The notes: generated by a model not told the origin, from the letters alone. 39,906 nucleotides of DNA from Christensenella hongkongensis (GCF_000981035.1 NZ_LAYJ01000033.1:1-39906); one strand, 5' to 3'. Positions 6,382 to 15,719 are shown, counted from the stretch's first letter. A program made the numbers and translations.

Positions 6382-8484
6382 ATGGGTGAAAATAAGTACA
6401 AACATCTGATTAACAGGGATTTAAGCTGGTTGAAATTTAACGAGCGCGTATTGGAGGAAGCTGAAGATCCTTCCACTCCTCTATTCGAGCGGCTTAATTT
6501 TGTGTCGATTTATCACAGCAATCTCTCTGAATTTTTGATGGTGCGCGTTGGCAGCCTTCACGACAGGCTCCTTCTCAAGAAGGATGAGATCGATCCGCGG
6601 TCCGGCATGACCACCACGGAGCAGCTGCGCGCGATCAACAAAGAAATCCGCAGGCTTACGCCGCGCAAAAACCGCGCGCTGCTTGAAATTTTAAACGAGT
6701 TGGAAGATTATGGGATTTTTTATAAACCGGGCAAGCATTTGACAAAATATGAAGAACGCTTTATGCAGCGTTATTTTGAACGCAATGTTCTTCCCTTGCT
6801 TTCTCCACATATCCTCGATAAACACCATCCGTTCCCATTTTTACAAAACAACACGGTATATATCGCTGTGCTCCTGAAATCCAAAAACGGAAATACACAG
6901 CTTGGCATTATTCCTGCAAGCGGTTATTTTGAACGCCTGCTTTTGCTGCCCAGTAAATACATCAAATTCACGCTGATTGAAGACCTGATCTATCATTTCG
7001 CCGCACGGGTTTTCCCCAAGCATAAGGTAGAGGCGCGCAGTATTTTCTCTATCACGCGCAATGCGGATATTGATGCGGATGAGGCTTTCTTTGACTATGA
7101 CATGTCCTATCGCGATATCATGGAGATCATCGTTAAAAAGCGTAAAAAGCTTGAACCTGTACGTCTTGACATTACGCGTAACCAGAGCGACGATATCACA
7201 AAACGCTTAATGAAGCACCTGAACCTGACAAGCGATGAAGTTTTTTTCAATGAAATGCCGACCGTGCTTTCCTTCGTGTCCGATTTGCGCGACGCATTGA
7301 CGGATGAAAAATTCAGTCCTTTGTTCTATCCGCCGCTAAAACCGCAACCAACTGGAAAAATAGACGCTTCTGCGCCTATCATACCTCAAATACAAAAAAA
7401 GGATCTGCTGCTCTCATACCCTTATCAGGATATGCGTACCTTTGTGCGTCTTCTCGAGGAGGCAGCCGATCGCCCGGACGTTATTTCCATTAAAATTACT
7501 TTATACCGTGTTGCGCGCAATTCCAAAGTGATTGACGCGCTGATCCGCGCTGCGGAAAATGGCAAGGAGGTCATCACGGTTGTAGAGCTTCGCGCACGGT
7601 TTGACGAAGAAAACAACATCGATTGGTCCAAGCGTCTGCAGGACGCAGGCGCATCCCTGATCTATGGGATCGAAGATTATAAGGTCCATTCCAAGCTGCT
7701 GTTGATTACCATGAAAAAAGATGATTCCGATGTCCAGTTCATCACGCAGATTGGCACCGGAAACTACAATGAAAACACATCAAAGCTATATACAGACCTT
7801 TCGCTCATAACAGCAAACGAGGATATTGCGATCAACGCGCAGGATGTTTTCAAAAATCTCTGTATGGGGAGCCTGGTGGAAAATTCCGATATCCTGATGG
7901 TTTCACCGCTGACTTTGAAACCTGCTGTTTTACGCGGCATAGACAGGGAAATGTTACTCGCCAGGGCAGGCGCGCCCGCCGAGCTTATTTTTAAGCTCAA
8001 TTCCCTCAACGATATCGATATTATACATAAGCTGATTGAGGCATCGGATGCAGGAGTAAAAATCCGCATGCTGATCCGCGGCATTTGCTGCCTGAATGTA
8101 GAAGAAACGGGAAGGACGCGCAATATTAAGATTTCCAGTATTGTTGGCCGTTATCTGGAGCATTCACGCGTTTATATCTTTGGCACGCCGGATCGGCAAA
8201 AGGTCTATATTTCCTCGGCCGACTTCATGTCCCGAAACACGGAACGCCGTGTGGAGGTCGCCGCCCCAATCATGGACGATGACCTCAAACAGGAAATTCG
8301 TGCATTGATGGAATTACAACTTCGTGACAACGTAAAGGCACGGCACCAGGTAGGCAAAGGCGTATACAAAAAACTGCCTGTTGTTCCCGGGGCGCCGCGC
8401 ATCGACAGCCAGATCGAGCTGTTCAGGGAAGCCTACAGGCAGGCCGGAACGCCATTACCCGACTGGCTCAATAACAGACAATAA
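6382..8484 (+). CDS. ppk: Polyphosphate kinase 1
   Basis: A 700-aa PPK1 that reversibly makes long-chain polyphosphate from ATP. The N-terminal domain opens with YKHLINRDLSWLKFNERVLEEA, split here as the usual RDLSWLxFNxRVLEEA signature. In the phospholipase-D-like catalytic core the expected autophosphorylated histidine is H436 in YKVHSKLLLI, and the second conserved histidine is H594 in LEHSRVYIFG. The ITQIGTGNYNENTSKLYTD stretch is also typical. I start at MGENKYKH because TTGAGGTATCT precedes that ATG; a longer frame of 12 codons lacks a ribosome binding site. It is followed 24 bases later by a PPC-domain gene and then a terminator, so the two likely form one unit. No exopolyphosphatase is in the window. 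Confidence 0.97.
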   Translation: MGENKYKHLINRDLSWLKFNERVLEEAEDPSTPLFERLNFVSIYHSNLSEFLMVRVGSLHDRLLLKKDEIDPRSGMTTTEQLRAINKEIRRLTPRKNRALLEILNELEDYGIFYKPGKHLTKYEERFMQRYFERNVLPLLSPHILDKHHPFPFLQNNTVYIAVLLKSKNGNTQLGIIPASGYFERLLLLPSKYIKFTLIEDLIYHFAARVFPKHKVEARSIFSITRNADIDADEAFFDYDMSYRDIMEIIVKKRKKLEPVRLDITRNQSDDITKRLMKHLNLTSDEVFFNEMPTVLSFVSDLRDALTDEKFSPLFYPPLKPQPTGKIDASAPIIPQIQKKDLLLSYPYQDMRTFVRLLEEAADRPDVISIKITLYRVARNSKVIDALIRAAENGKEVITVVELRARFDEENNIDWSKRLQDAGASLIYGIEDYKVHSKLLLITMKKDDSDVQFITQIGTGNYNENTSKLYTDLSLITANEDIAINAQDVFKNLCMGSLVENSDILMVSPLTLKPAVLRGIDREMLLARAGAPAELIFKLNSLNDIDIIHKLIEASDAGVKIRMLIRGICCLNVEETGRTRNIKISSIVGRYLEHSRVYIFGTPDRQKVYISSADFMSRNTERRVEVAAPIMDDDLKQEIRALMELQLRDNVKARHQVGKGVYKKLPVVPGAPRIDSQIELFREAYRQAGTPLPDWLNNRQ

Positions 8485-8508
8485 ATTTGAAAGGATAACA
8501 TTATCACT

Positions 8509-8931
8509 ATGAAATACAGAGTATTTGGAGAAACGATTGCCCTCCGGCTTGAAAAGGGCGACAAAATTATGGAATGTATCAAGGACATTTGCACGAGAGT
8601 AACGGCTGTAAAGGCCGGCACTATTTCAGGGCTTGGCGCTTGCCGCACTGCTACCCTCGGTGTGTACAATCTTCCCGGTAAGGAATATATTCCTCATGAT
8701 TATGAGGGTAATCTGGAGCTGGCCTCGCTTACCGGAAACGTTTCGCAAATGAATGGTGAAGTTTACCTGCATATTCATGCTGTATTTGGCGATGAAAAAG
8801 GCAACGTTTATGCGGGCCATTTGAATGAAGCGGAAATCAGCGCAACAGGCGAGATTTTTATTACCGTACTTGATGGTGTAATCGATAGAAAATACAGTGA
8901 TGAGATCGGTCTGAACCTAATGCAGTTCTAA
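8509..8931 (+). CDS. PPC/DUF296 domain protein
   Basis: A 140-aa single-domain protein of the PPC (plant and prokaryote conserved, DUF296) family. Diagnostic residues are the GTISGLGACRTATLGVY strand region, the YLHIHAVFGDEKGNVYAGHL metal-binding/trimer motif (HxH followed by GHL) and the C-terminal LDGVIDRKYSDEIGL. Bacterial PPC proteins form trimers and are annotated as DNA-binding or sequestering proteins, mostly without known function. It follows ppk by 24 bases and is closed by a strong terminator, so it is probably co-transcribed with ppk. Confidence 0.88.
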   Translation: MKYRVFGETIALRLEKGDKIMECIKDICTRVTAVKAGTISGLGACRTATLGVYNLPGKEYIPHDYEGNLELASLTGNVSQMNGEVYLHIHAVFGDEKGNVYAGHLNEAEISATGEIFITVLDGVIDRKYSDEIGLNLMQF

Positions 8932-8946
8932 AGAAAAGCAATCAAC

Positions 8947-8977
8947 AAAAAAGAGACCTTAAAAGGTCTCTTTTTTT
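8947..8977 (+). terminator. Bidirectional terminator after the ppk unit
   Basis: AAGAGACCTT / AAGGTCTCTT with a 2-base centre and T-runs on both strands. It closes the ppk/PPC unit on the plus strand and can also stop transcripts from the LytTR-DUF3021 operon arriving on the minus strand. Confidence 0.9.
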
Positions 8978-9005
8978 GATATGCAATTTTTGCGTACCGC
9001 TTCGG

Positions 9006-9434
9006 CTAGTTTAATTTGTCTTTTTGATATTCCTTTAGTTTCCTGTTCATTTCCGACCATTTCCTTTTATTGATTCTCCAGAATATAAGCCAGATTACAA
9101 TATAGGCTGCAATGAAACCTATATAGTAAGTAAAAATATAGTTGCCCGGAGGAAGCCATCCAAACCATAACATCAGCAGTGTGCAACCCGTAATCAAAAT
9201 GATAAAGTGCACAATCGTACGAATGATATACGTTTTATTGTTTTTGTCGGATTCCGCCCATATAAGCTGCACGCAGGCAATGAACACCGCGAAAATCAGA
9301 TCGTTTCTGAGTTCGACAAGCGGAAGCGCATCGCTACCGATTATAACCACGATGCAGCTTGAAATAAAAAGTGCAATCAGAAATGCTATTGCAAATACTG
9401 TAAAAGCCATTGCGGCCAGTTGCTTCGCCTTCAT
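9006..9434 (-). CDS. DUF3021 family membrane protein
   Basis: A 142-aa protein with four predicted membrane helices (about residues 6-31, 43-59, 70-92 and 100-119) and a basic C-terminal tail (RRINKRKWSEMNRKLKEYQ region). Length, topology and position next to a LytTR gene match DUF3021. DUF3021 proteins are thought to act as membrane partners or inhibitors of LytTR transcription factors (the LytTR regulatory system idea). The start codon has CGGAGGTAATAAA upstream, and the gene begins 4 bases after the regulator stop, so the pair is one operon. Confidence 0.85.
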   Translation of the reverse strand: MKAKQLAAMAFTVFAIAFLIALFISSCIVVIIGSDALPLVELRNDLIFAVFIACVQLIWAESDKNNKTYIIRTIVHFIILITGCTLLMLWFGWLPPGNYIFTYYIGFIAAYIVIWLIFWRINKRKWSEMNRKLKEYQKDKLN

Positions 9435-9438
9435 TTTA

Positions 9439-9885
9439 TTACCTCCGAATCCCTAATTTTTCTTTTAGCGCCGGCGCATATTGCCGCGATATGATTTGCT
9501 TTTCCCCATTTTCAAGTTCCACTTCTATCTTTCCGTTCAGGATCGGATTCAATACTCTCACTTTAGAAAGATTGATGATCGTAGATTTATTGACGCGCAA
9601 AAAACTGCCGTTGCCGAATTTCTCCTCAATTTCATACAGCTTCAACGGACAATCATACACCTCTGTTTTGGTGTAGATATACACTCTATCGTCCACGCTT
9701 TCAAAATAATAGATTTCCTCCGGTTCCAAAACAAAGGTTTGTTTCTCCAGATTTCCCATCACCTTTTTCTGAGACGTGCCGGCAAGCGCCACGAGTTTTA
9801 AAAGCTCGTCCGACATTTCCGCACAACGGATGATGATTTCATCCTGCTCATATTTCGGATCGATATCCAAGGTAACCTTCATCAT
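9439..9885 (-). CDS. LytTR-domain transcriptional regulator
   Basis: A 148-aa protein without a receiver domain. The N-terminal half (MKVTLDIDPKYEQDEIIIRC) resembles the usual leader of stand-alone LytTR proteins. The C-terminal ~95 residues form a LytTR DNA-binding domain (PEEIYYFESVDDRVYIYT, then FLRVNKSTIINLSKVRVL and ISRQYAPALKEKLG). I place the start at ATG 9885 (or the adjacent ATG 9882) behind GGGAAGGG; the longer open frame lacks a ribosome binding site. It is the first gene of a two-gene operon with DUF3021 and has a consensus promoter overlapped by an inverted repeat, consistent with autoregulation. Confidence 0.9.
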   Translation of the reverse strand: MMKVTLDIDPKYEQDEIIIRCAEMSDELLKLVALAGTSQKKVMGNLEKQTFVLEPEEIYYFESVDDRVYIYTKTEVYDCPLKLYEIEEKFGNGSFLRVNKSTIINLSKVRVLNPILNGKIEVELENGEKQIISRQYAPALKEKLGIRR

Positions 9886-9961
9886 ACATTCCCTTCCCGC
9901 CAATCTTTTGCCTGTATGCAGCGCAGACCGCAAGATTTCAAGATTTCTTTTTCCTGATTTA

Positions 9962-9990
9962 AGTATAAAGGTATAAAAAATGCACGTCAA
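9962..9990 (-). promoter_or_regulatory. Promoter of the LytTR-DUF3021 operon
   Basis: TTGACG-N17-TATACT on the minus strand (-35 at 9985-9990, -10 at 9962-9967). The leader is about 75 bases long, which also supports the shorter LytTR start. Confidence 0.7.
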
Positions 9991-10011
9991 CGCAATTTGG
10001 GTAAGTTGCGT
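9990..10011. promoter_or_regulatory. Inverted repeat at the LytTR promoter (probable operator)
   Basis: ACGCAA-N10-TTGCGT, perfect 6-bp arms, starts on the last base of the -35 hexamer and extends upstream. LytTR regulators bind paired repeats spaced by about one helical turn upstream of the -35, so an autoregulatory site is a natural reading. Binding itself is inferred. Confidence 0.55.
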
Positions 10012-10043
10012 AACGCGCATTCCATGTTGCTTTTTACCCGCGG

Positions 10044-10697
10044 TTACTTAAGCAAAAAACGTTCAAGCGCAGGAACATCTTCCGCTATATACCGGCAAGT
10101 ATAGTTTGCGACGTCCTCCATCTTATTGAAGCCAAATCCCCATAAAACCGCACAAAAATCCATACCGGCAAGCTTTGCCCCATTTGCGTCATAATCGCTG
10201 TCTCCGATCAGGATGCTTTCCTCCGGTAAAGAATTGGTGCGTTTAAGCGCCTCCTTCACAATCGCTTCCTTACTCTTGATGTTCATATCCTCAGACGCTC
10301 CGCAAATCGCGTCAAAATAATCAGTGAGTTCAAAATTGAGCATTGTCGTGCGTACAATTTTCTCCATCTTAACAGAAGCTACCGCGCATTTCACTCCGGC
10401 ATTATCCAGTTTTTTCAGCAAATCGACCATTCCCGGATAGACCTTCGCTTCAAACATTCCCCCTTCGGCATATTTCTGCCGGTACAGCGTCACCGCCCTT
10501 TCGGCATCCTCGTCCGACATTCCGCACACATCAACAAAAGACAATTTCAACGGCGGACCAATAAATTTACGAAATATATTTTCTGGCGGTATCGCCACAC
10601 CCAGGTCTGTCAGTGTCTTTGTAGCACATTGCAGGATTCCAATACTGGTATCCATGAGCGTTCCATCAAAATCAAATAATACTGTCTTATACTTCAT
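10044..10697 (-). CDS. HAD-superfamily phosphatase (phosphoglycolate-phosphatase-like)
   Basis: A 217-aa haloacid dehalogenase-type hydrolase. Motif I is VLFDFDGTLMDT (Asp nucleophile), motif II lies in CAVASVKMEK, with the lysine-containing SKEAIVKEAL segment, and motif III is ILIGDSDYDANGAKLAG. A helical C1 cap (residues ~18-85) makes it a PGP/beta-phosphoglucomutase-like subfamily member. The ATG overlaps the stop of the upstream GH13 gene (ATGA), so the two are co-translated. That context suggests a sugar-phosphate substrate, but beta-PGM-like or phosphoglycolate activity cannot be separated from sequence alone. Confidence 0.88.
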   Translation of the reverse strand: MKYKTVLFDFDGTLMDTSIGILQCATKTLTDLGVAIPPENIFRKFIGPPLKLSFVDVCGMSDEDAERAVTLYRQKYAEGGMFEAKVYPGMVDLLKKLDNAGVKCAVASVKMEKIVRTTMLNFELTDYFDAICGASEDMNIKSKEAIVKEALKRTNSLPEESILIGDSDYDANGAKLAGMDFCAVLWGFGFNKMEDVANYTCRYIAEDVPALERFLLK

Positions 10698-12703
10698 ATC
10701 CACTCTATCTCCAAGATTTTTATGCTTTTGGGCGGCAGCTCTGCCTGAACAAGCCCTTCCGCGACGGAATAATCCTCCCCGGTTAAAATACAGGAAGCGC
10801 GTACAAATTCAAGCTCTTTGAGTGCATTGACCGCCTTTGCGGGCATCAGCTCTTCCCCCGCAAACAGATCGATCACCGCCTGGTGCTTTTGTTCTGAGCG
10901 GTTGACAAGTGTCAGGTACATTCCATCCTTTTTCAGGTTTCCAAACGCATCCTTTCCGTCAATACAAAAACGCAGAATTCCAAGCATATCCTCTCCCTGT
11001 GCATAGAATACGCAATTACCGGTTTTAAGCGCGTCGCTTTCCCGCCTCAGCCGCGAAAGCTTTCGATAATATTCCTGCATCTGTTCATCGTTTTTCACAA
11101 ACGGCGCGCGGTTAAACGGATCAAGCAAGCCGTGCATGCCGGTTTCATCCCCATAATAAATACAGGGCATTCCAGGAATACTAAACTGTATTCCCACCGC
11201 GAGCCTTTGCAGCTGTGCGCCCGCTTTATCCTGCTCTTCCGAAACAACAAAATGCGCCTGCTGCTCACGCGAAAGAGAGTGCGCGTCTATTTTCGTTCCA
11301 AGCACAGTCCTGATGCGTGCAACATCATGACTGGAAAGCAGATTCATCAACGAATAATACATATCCTTTGGATAATTCTGGTTTTGTCCGACGAAAAACC
11401 GTTTCAATGCTTCCGCATTCGACTTTCCCGTCAAAAAATCAGTAACCGCCTGCGCAAACGGATAGTTCATCACACTGTCAAGTCCGCGTCCAAGCGCGTA
11501 GGTCCTGTTTTTTCCATAGCTTTGCTTTGTGGTCGCATCCTCCCATACCTCCCCCAGCAAGGCGTTGTCCTGGGATAGATGCTTCAGCTTCCTGCGCATT
11601 TGTTCGATCGTTTCATCTGGCAGCTCATCCGCTACATCGAGCCGAAAGCCGTTGGCCCCTCGAAGGATCCATGTCGCAAGCACACTTTTTTCGCCTTCAA
11701 TCACAAAGTCGATCCAGTCTGCTTCCGTTTCATTTACCTCCGGGAGCGTTTGAAAGCCCCACCAGCTTTTATATTCGTCAGGATAATTTGCAAACTGGTA
11801 CCAGTTATAATAAGGAGATTCCTTACTTTGATACGCGCCAACGGAATCATACCTGCCATATTTATTAAAATACACGCTGTCGTCGCCCGTATGAGAATAA
11901 ACGCCGTCAAGCATTAACCTGATACCGCGGTATCCAGCTTCCTTTGCAAGCAGCTCAAAATCTTCGTTCGTTCCAAGCATAGGATCAACTTTCAAATAAT
12001 CGCCTGTATTGTAACGATGATTGGAATCCGCTTCAACAATGGGATTCAGGTATAAAACAGTAACTCCCATATCCCTTAAGTAATCAAGGGAATCTACAAT
12101 GCCAAGAAGCGTTCCGCCGTAGTAATCGCACGGCTCATAAAATTCCCTTCCCTCGAGCGCCTCATAGACTACCGGCTCGTCCCACTTCTTGTGGACATAT
12201 ACTTCCCTGCCCAGCTCACGGTGATACGCGGCTCCCTTGTCAAAGGTTGCATCGTCGCTTCTCGCAAACCGATCCGGAAAAATTTGATACATAACGGCTT
12301 CTTTCATCCACGTTGGTGTTGTGAATGCTTCATCATAGACCGTTAACTGAAAAGGAGACGGCGGATTCCAGTATACGTCCCCCGCGCCGCTCGTACTCCC
12401 TATGCGAGCGCCATAGTAAATATTTGTTTTTTCATCAAGACTGATACAAAACCAGTACCAAATAGCCTGCGGCTCCATTGGCGTGGTATATTCCGCACAC
12501 CAAAAGCCATTTTCCTCATACATCTCAATATTTTCTTCAACGCCGCCGGCAACGGCGACCAGATATATTTTTTTGAAAAAAACATCCCGCAGCGCAAGGC
12601 GCAGCACAACCTTTGTGCCTGCCGGAACCGCTCCGGAAGGCGCACGGTATTGCTCCTTTGCCGAGTCGTGCATGATTTGTTTTGAAAAATCAATCGTTTG
12701 CAT
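10694..12703 (-). CDS. GH13 alpha-amylase family enzyme (neopullulanase/cyclomaltodextrinase-like)
   Basis: A 669-aa glycoside hydrolase family 13 protein without a signal peptide, hence cytoplasmic. An N-terminal beta-sandwich (residues ~1-125, CBM34-like by position) precedes the barrel, which starts WMKEAVMYQIFPDRFARS. The catalytic triad is visible: D356 in GFRLDVADE, E385 in LLGEVWEDA and D460 in LSSHDVARI. A C-terminal beta domain ends the protein. It should hydrolyse alpha-1,4 (and perhaps alpha-1,6) links in maltodextrins or limit dextrins. It lies directly downstream of glgP and overlaps the HAD gene, so it probably works on the products of glycogen phosphorolysis. Confidence 0.9.
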   Translation of the reverse strand: MQTIDFSKQIMHDSAKEQYRAPSGAVPAGTKVVLRLALRDVFFKKIYLVAVAGGVEENIEMYEENGFWCAEYTTPMEPQAIWYWFCISLDEKTNIYYGARIGSTSGAGDVYWNPPSPFQLTVYDEAFTTPTWMKEAVMYQIFPDRFARSDDATFDKGAAYHRELGREVYVHKKWDEPVVYEALEGREFYEPCDYYGGTLLGIVDSLDYLRDMGVTVLYLNPIVEADSNHRYNTGDYLKVDPMLGTNEDFELLAKEAGYRGIRLMLDGVYSHTGDDSVYFNKYGRYDSVGAYQSKESPYYNWYQFANYPDEYKSWWGFQTLPEVNETEADWIDFVIEGEKSVLATWILRGANGFRLDVADELPDETIEQMRRKLKHLSQDNALLGEVWEDATTKQSYGKNRTYALGRGLDSVMNYPFAQAVTDFLTGKSNAEALKRFFVGQNQNYPKDMYYSLMNLLSSHDVARIRTVLGTKIDAHSLSREQQAHFVVSEEQDKAGAQLQRLAVGIQFSIPGMPCIYYGDETGMHGLLDPFNRAPFVKNDEQMQEYYRKLSRLRRESDALKTGNCVFYAQGEDMLGILRFCIDGKDAFGNLKKDGMYLTLVNRSEQKHQAVIDLFAGEELMPAKAVNALKELEFVRASCILTGEDYSVAEGLVQAELPPKSIKILEIEWI

Positions 12704-12722
12704 TGTTCCACCCTAAACCATT

Positions 12723-15173
12723 TTATTTTCGTTCGCTCATTTTCCTCAAATGCCAAATGAGCTCATTATACTCATTGATCGTACGGTCCGAAGAAAAACG
12801 CCCGGATTTTGCAGTATTCATGGCTGCCATCCGCTTCCAGCGTTCTTTGTCTACATATGCGCTTACGATCTGCTCGTACGCCTGCGTATAAGAAGCAAAA
12901 TCGTACAACAGGTAATACTGGTCCGCACGCTGCATCTCACCAAACAAAAGCGAATGGTACAGATCAGAAAACTGCCTGTCGTTCGCAACGTGCAGCGATC
13001 CGTCGATAAGCCTGTTGAGCGCAAGACGCAGGTCCGTATTCTGCTCATAATATAAACCCGGCTTGTAGGTTCCAAAACGTTCCATACGGCTGATTTCCTG
13101 TTCTGTGGCGCCGAAGATAAAAATGTTGTCGTCGCCCACAGCTTCGTAAATCTCGACGTTGGCCCCGTCCATCGTTCCAAGCGTTACCGCACCGTTCATC
13201 ATGAACTTCATATTTCCGGTACCTGACGCTTCAAGCCCCGCTGTGGAAATCTGCTCGCTGATATCTGTCGCCGGTATCAAAATCTCCGCCTCTGATACGC
13301 TGTAATTCTCAATGAATACAACTCTCAGGATATCTTTGGTGTCAGGATCGTTGTTTACAAGATCCGCAACCGCCAAAATCAGGCGGATGATATTTTTGGC
13401 ACGCACATAACCCGGCGATGCTTTTGCGGCAAATAAAAATGTACACGGCTCGATATGCACCTGCGGATTTTCCTTTTTCAGGTTATACAAATGCAGGATG
13501 TGCAGTACTTTCAAAAGCTGCCGCTTATATTCATGCAAACGTTTCGCATGTACGTCAAAAATCGTATTTTCATTGATCTCGATTCCCTGTGTCTTTTTCA
13601 GATGATCGCGCAGGTGAATTTTATTCTGGTGCTTGACCTCCATAAAATCATCAAGGAATTTTTGATTATCAAGCAAATCCTCAATCCGGTCCATCTCTTT
13701 ATAGTCTTTGAGAAAACCGTCGCCAATATGATCGCAAAGCAGCTTTGTAAGCGGTTGATTTGCTTTGGCAAGCCACCTTCTGGGAGTAATCCCGTTTGTA
13801 ATCCCCAAAAACTTATCCGGAAATACGATATAGAAATCCCGGAAGGTACGCGACTTGATAATTTCCCCATGGAGCTTTGAAACGCCGTTTACTTTATTGC
13901 AGACTGCAATACACAAATTAGCCATCCTGATTTCATGATAGGAAATAATCGCCATTTTGCTGATTTTGTCCCATTCACCGGGATAGATTTTCCACAGGCT
14001 GTCACAGAATTTATCGTTGATTACTTTAATGATCTCATAGATTCGCGGAAGAAGCGCCTTAAACATATCCTCTTCCCAACGCTCAAGCGCCTCCGCCATG
14101 ATCGTATGGTTTGTGTAATTAAATATGCGGCTGCAAATATCAAAAGCTTCATCCCAGCCCATTCCTTCTTCATCCATCAGGATACGCATCAGCTCAGGAA
14201 TCGCAAGCGTCGGATGCGTGTCATTGATCTGCACTGTAAAATAGTTTGGCAGCGTATGCAGGTCTCCATAATTCGCTTTATGCTTACGAACGATATGCTG
14301 CATTGTCGCGGAGGTAAAGAAGTAGAACTGCTTTAAGCGCAACTGCCTGCCCTGCTCGTGGTTATCCTCCGGATATAAAACCTTGGAAATAACCTCTGCA
14401 AGCTCCCGCTCCTGCATTGCTTTGGAATAATCGCCGCGGTTGAAATAGTGCATATCAAGCTCTGTTTTGGCTCTTGCGCTCCAAAGGCGCAGCGTTGCGG
14501 GCATTTCGCTCATGTACCCCATTACCGGATAGTCATAAGGAATCGCAAGCACGCTGTAATAATTTTTGTGATTGATTTTCAGCCCGCGCTCTGTCCAGAC
14601 CTCCTCCAGCTCGCCGCCGTATTTAACCTCTACCTGTTCCTCCGGGCGCGCGATTTCCCAAACGTTTCCGGCTTCCAGCCAGTTATCATCCACTTCCACC
14701 TGCTCCCCATCCAGAATACGTTGTTTAAAAAGGCCGAATTCATATCGGATACTGCACCCCGTTACAGGGAAGTCAAGTGTGGATAAAGAGTCCAGAAAAC
14801 AGGCCGCCAAACGTCCGAGCCCACCGTTTCCAAGTCCTGCGTCGCGCTCCTGCTCCTCAATATTTTCAAGATTCAGCCCAAGGTCTGTGAGTACTTCCTG
14901 GTAATCCTTTAACAGATGCAGGTTGATCATATTGTTGACAAGCGCCCGCCCCATCAGAAATTCAGCAGACAAATAATACAGCCGTTTCAGTCCCTGGTTG
15001 AGCATTTGTTTGTTTGCGTCCGTCCATTTCTCCACGATTACATCGCGAATACTGAGCGCGCAGGATTTATATATCTGATCCTGTGTTGCTTCTTCCAGCG
15101 TTTTACCAAAATTACGCTTAAGCTTCCCCAGGATTTTTTCCTTTATTTCTTCTTTCGAAAGATCGTATCCCAT
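12723..15173 (-). CDS. glgP: Glycogen/maltodextrin phosphorylase
   Basis: An 816-aa alpha-glucan phosphorylase that releases glucose-1-phosphate from non-reducing ends using phosphate and PLP. The PLP-binding lysine is K656 in EASGTGNMKFMMNGAVTLGT, the classic family signature. LGNGGLGRLAACFLDSLSTL and NDTHPTLAIPELMRIL are also present. Length matches the family. The start is behind AAGGAGG with its own extended -10 promoter, and a terminator separates it from the acidic ORF upstream. Downstream come the GH13 enzyme and the HAD phosphatase, giving a degradation unit. Confidence 0.98.
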   Translation of the reverse strand: MGYDLSKEEIKEKILGKLKRNFGKTLEEATQDQIYKSCALSIRDVIVEKWTDANKQMLNQGLKRLYYLSAEFLMGRALVNNMINLHLLKDYQEVLTDLGLNLENIEEQERDAGLGNGGLGRLAACFLDSLSTLDFPVTGCSIRYEFGLFKQRILDGEQVEVDDNWLEAGNVWEIARPEEQVEVKYGGELEEVWTERGLKINHKNYYSVLAIPYDYPVMGYMSEMPATLRLWSARAKTELDMHYFNRGDYSKAMQERELAEVISKVLYPEDNHEQGRQLRLKQFYFFTSATMQHIVRKHKANYGDLHTLPNYFTVQINDTHPTLAIPELMRILMDEEGMGWDEAFDICSRIFNYTNHTIMAEALERWEEDMFKALLPRIYEIIKVINDKFCDSLWKIYPGEWDKISKMAIISYHEIRMANLCIAVCNKVNGVSKLHGEIIKSRTFRDFYIVFPDKFLGITNGITPRRWLAKANQPLTKLLCDHIGDGFLKDYKEMDRIEDLLDNQKFLDDFMEVKHQNKIHLRDHLKKTQGIEINENTIFDVHAKRLHEYKRQLLKVLHILHLYNLKKENPQVHIEPCTFLFAAKASPGYVRAKNIIRLILAVADLVNNDPDTKDILRVVFIENYSVSEAEILIPATDISEQISTAGLEASGTGNMKFMMNGAVTLGTMDGANVEIYEAVGDDNIFIFGATEQEISRMERFGTYKPGLYYEQNTDLRLALNRLIDGSLHVANDRQFSDLYHSLLFGEMQRADQYYLLYDFASYTQAYEQIVSAYVDKERWKRMAAMNTAKSGRFSSDRTINEYNELIWHLRKMSERK

Positions 15174-15203
15174 AAATACCTCCTTATGAAATCAATTATT
15201 CTT

Positions 15204-15212
15204 ATTATAGCA
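15204..15212 (-). promoter_or_regulatory. Extended -10 promoter of glgP
   Basis: TGC-TATAAT on the minus strand about 30 bp upstream of the glgP start, with no good -35. The AAGGAGG ribosome binding site lies between it and the ATG. Confidence 0.6.
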
Positions 15213-15268
15213 TATTCGCCTGCCATGCACGCGGGTTCATAATAATTTTACACTTGCCCGCCCATATG

Positions 15269-15307
15269 AAAAAAACTGTTACAGCAATACAATGTATAAC
15301 AGTTTTT
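15269..15307. terminator. Terminator between the acidic ORF and glgP
   Basis: AAAACTGTTA / TAACAGTTTT, a perfect 10-bp stem with a 15-base loop and A/T runs on both sides. It lies 44 bases past the acidic ORF and before the glgP promoter, and so ends the upstream transcript. Confidence 0.8.
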
Positions 15308-15350
15308 GTCACTTTTTCATATCGAACGTACCGTTTTCCGCTTCATCATA

Positions 15351-15719
15351 TTATTCCTTTTCATCATCGATCTGGTTTTCCAGAACGGCGAAAATTTCTT
15401 CTTCAGCGGGAGGCTCTGCTTCTTCAAGCAAGCTTCCGCAGTATTCAGATGCTTCTCCGGGCTGTTCGCGTGCTTCCTGCCCGTGCGCCATCGGAATTAC
15501 GAAGTCGTCTATATGCACCGGCTCAACCGTATCCTCAGATTCCAGTTGTCCGTCAAGCTCCTGTGCAATTTCCTGTATCGGCTCTTCGTCCTCCTGCCCG
15601 TCGTCCTCCGCGGCATCCAGAAAAAACGGATTTTCTTCAATCGGAAGCTCATCAATGGAAGCAGCCTTTTTCAATAACTTAGACTTTTTCTGCATAGTTA
15701 AATTGATCGCGCCTTTCAT
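15351..15719 (-). CDS. Highly acidic small protein of unknown function
   Basis: A 122-aa protein starting with a short basic patch (MQKKSKLLKKA, if the second ATG is used) and then running into a very acidic, Pro/Gln-containing stretch (AAEDDGQEDEEPIQEIAQE, LESEDTVEPVHIDDFVIP, LLEEAEPPAEEEIFAVLE). No domain is recognised; most of it looks disordered. It has its own promoter (TTGACG-N17-TAAAAT) and its own terminator, which argue that it is expressed. No good ribosome binding site precedes either ATG (15719 or 15695), which lowers confidence. It sits between glgA and glgP. Its position hints at a link with glycogen enzymes, but nothing more can be said. Confidence 0.5.
   Translation of the reverse strand: MKGAINLTMQKKSKLLKKAASIDELPIEENPFFLDAAEDDGQEDEEPIQEIAQELDGQLESEDTVEPVHIDDFVIPMAHGQEAREQPGEASEYCGSLLEEAEPPAEEEIFAVLENQIDDEKE

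Noticed and set aside
10020-10044. Possible terminator after the HAD gene
   Set aside because: The GTAACC/GGGTAA match around CGCGG is imperfect and lacks a T-run of useful length.
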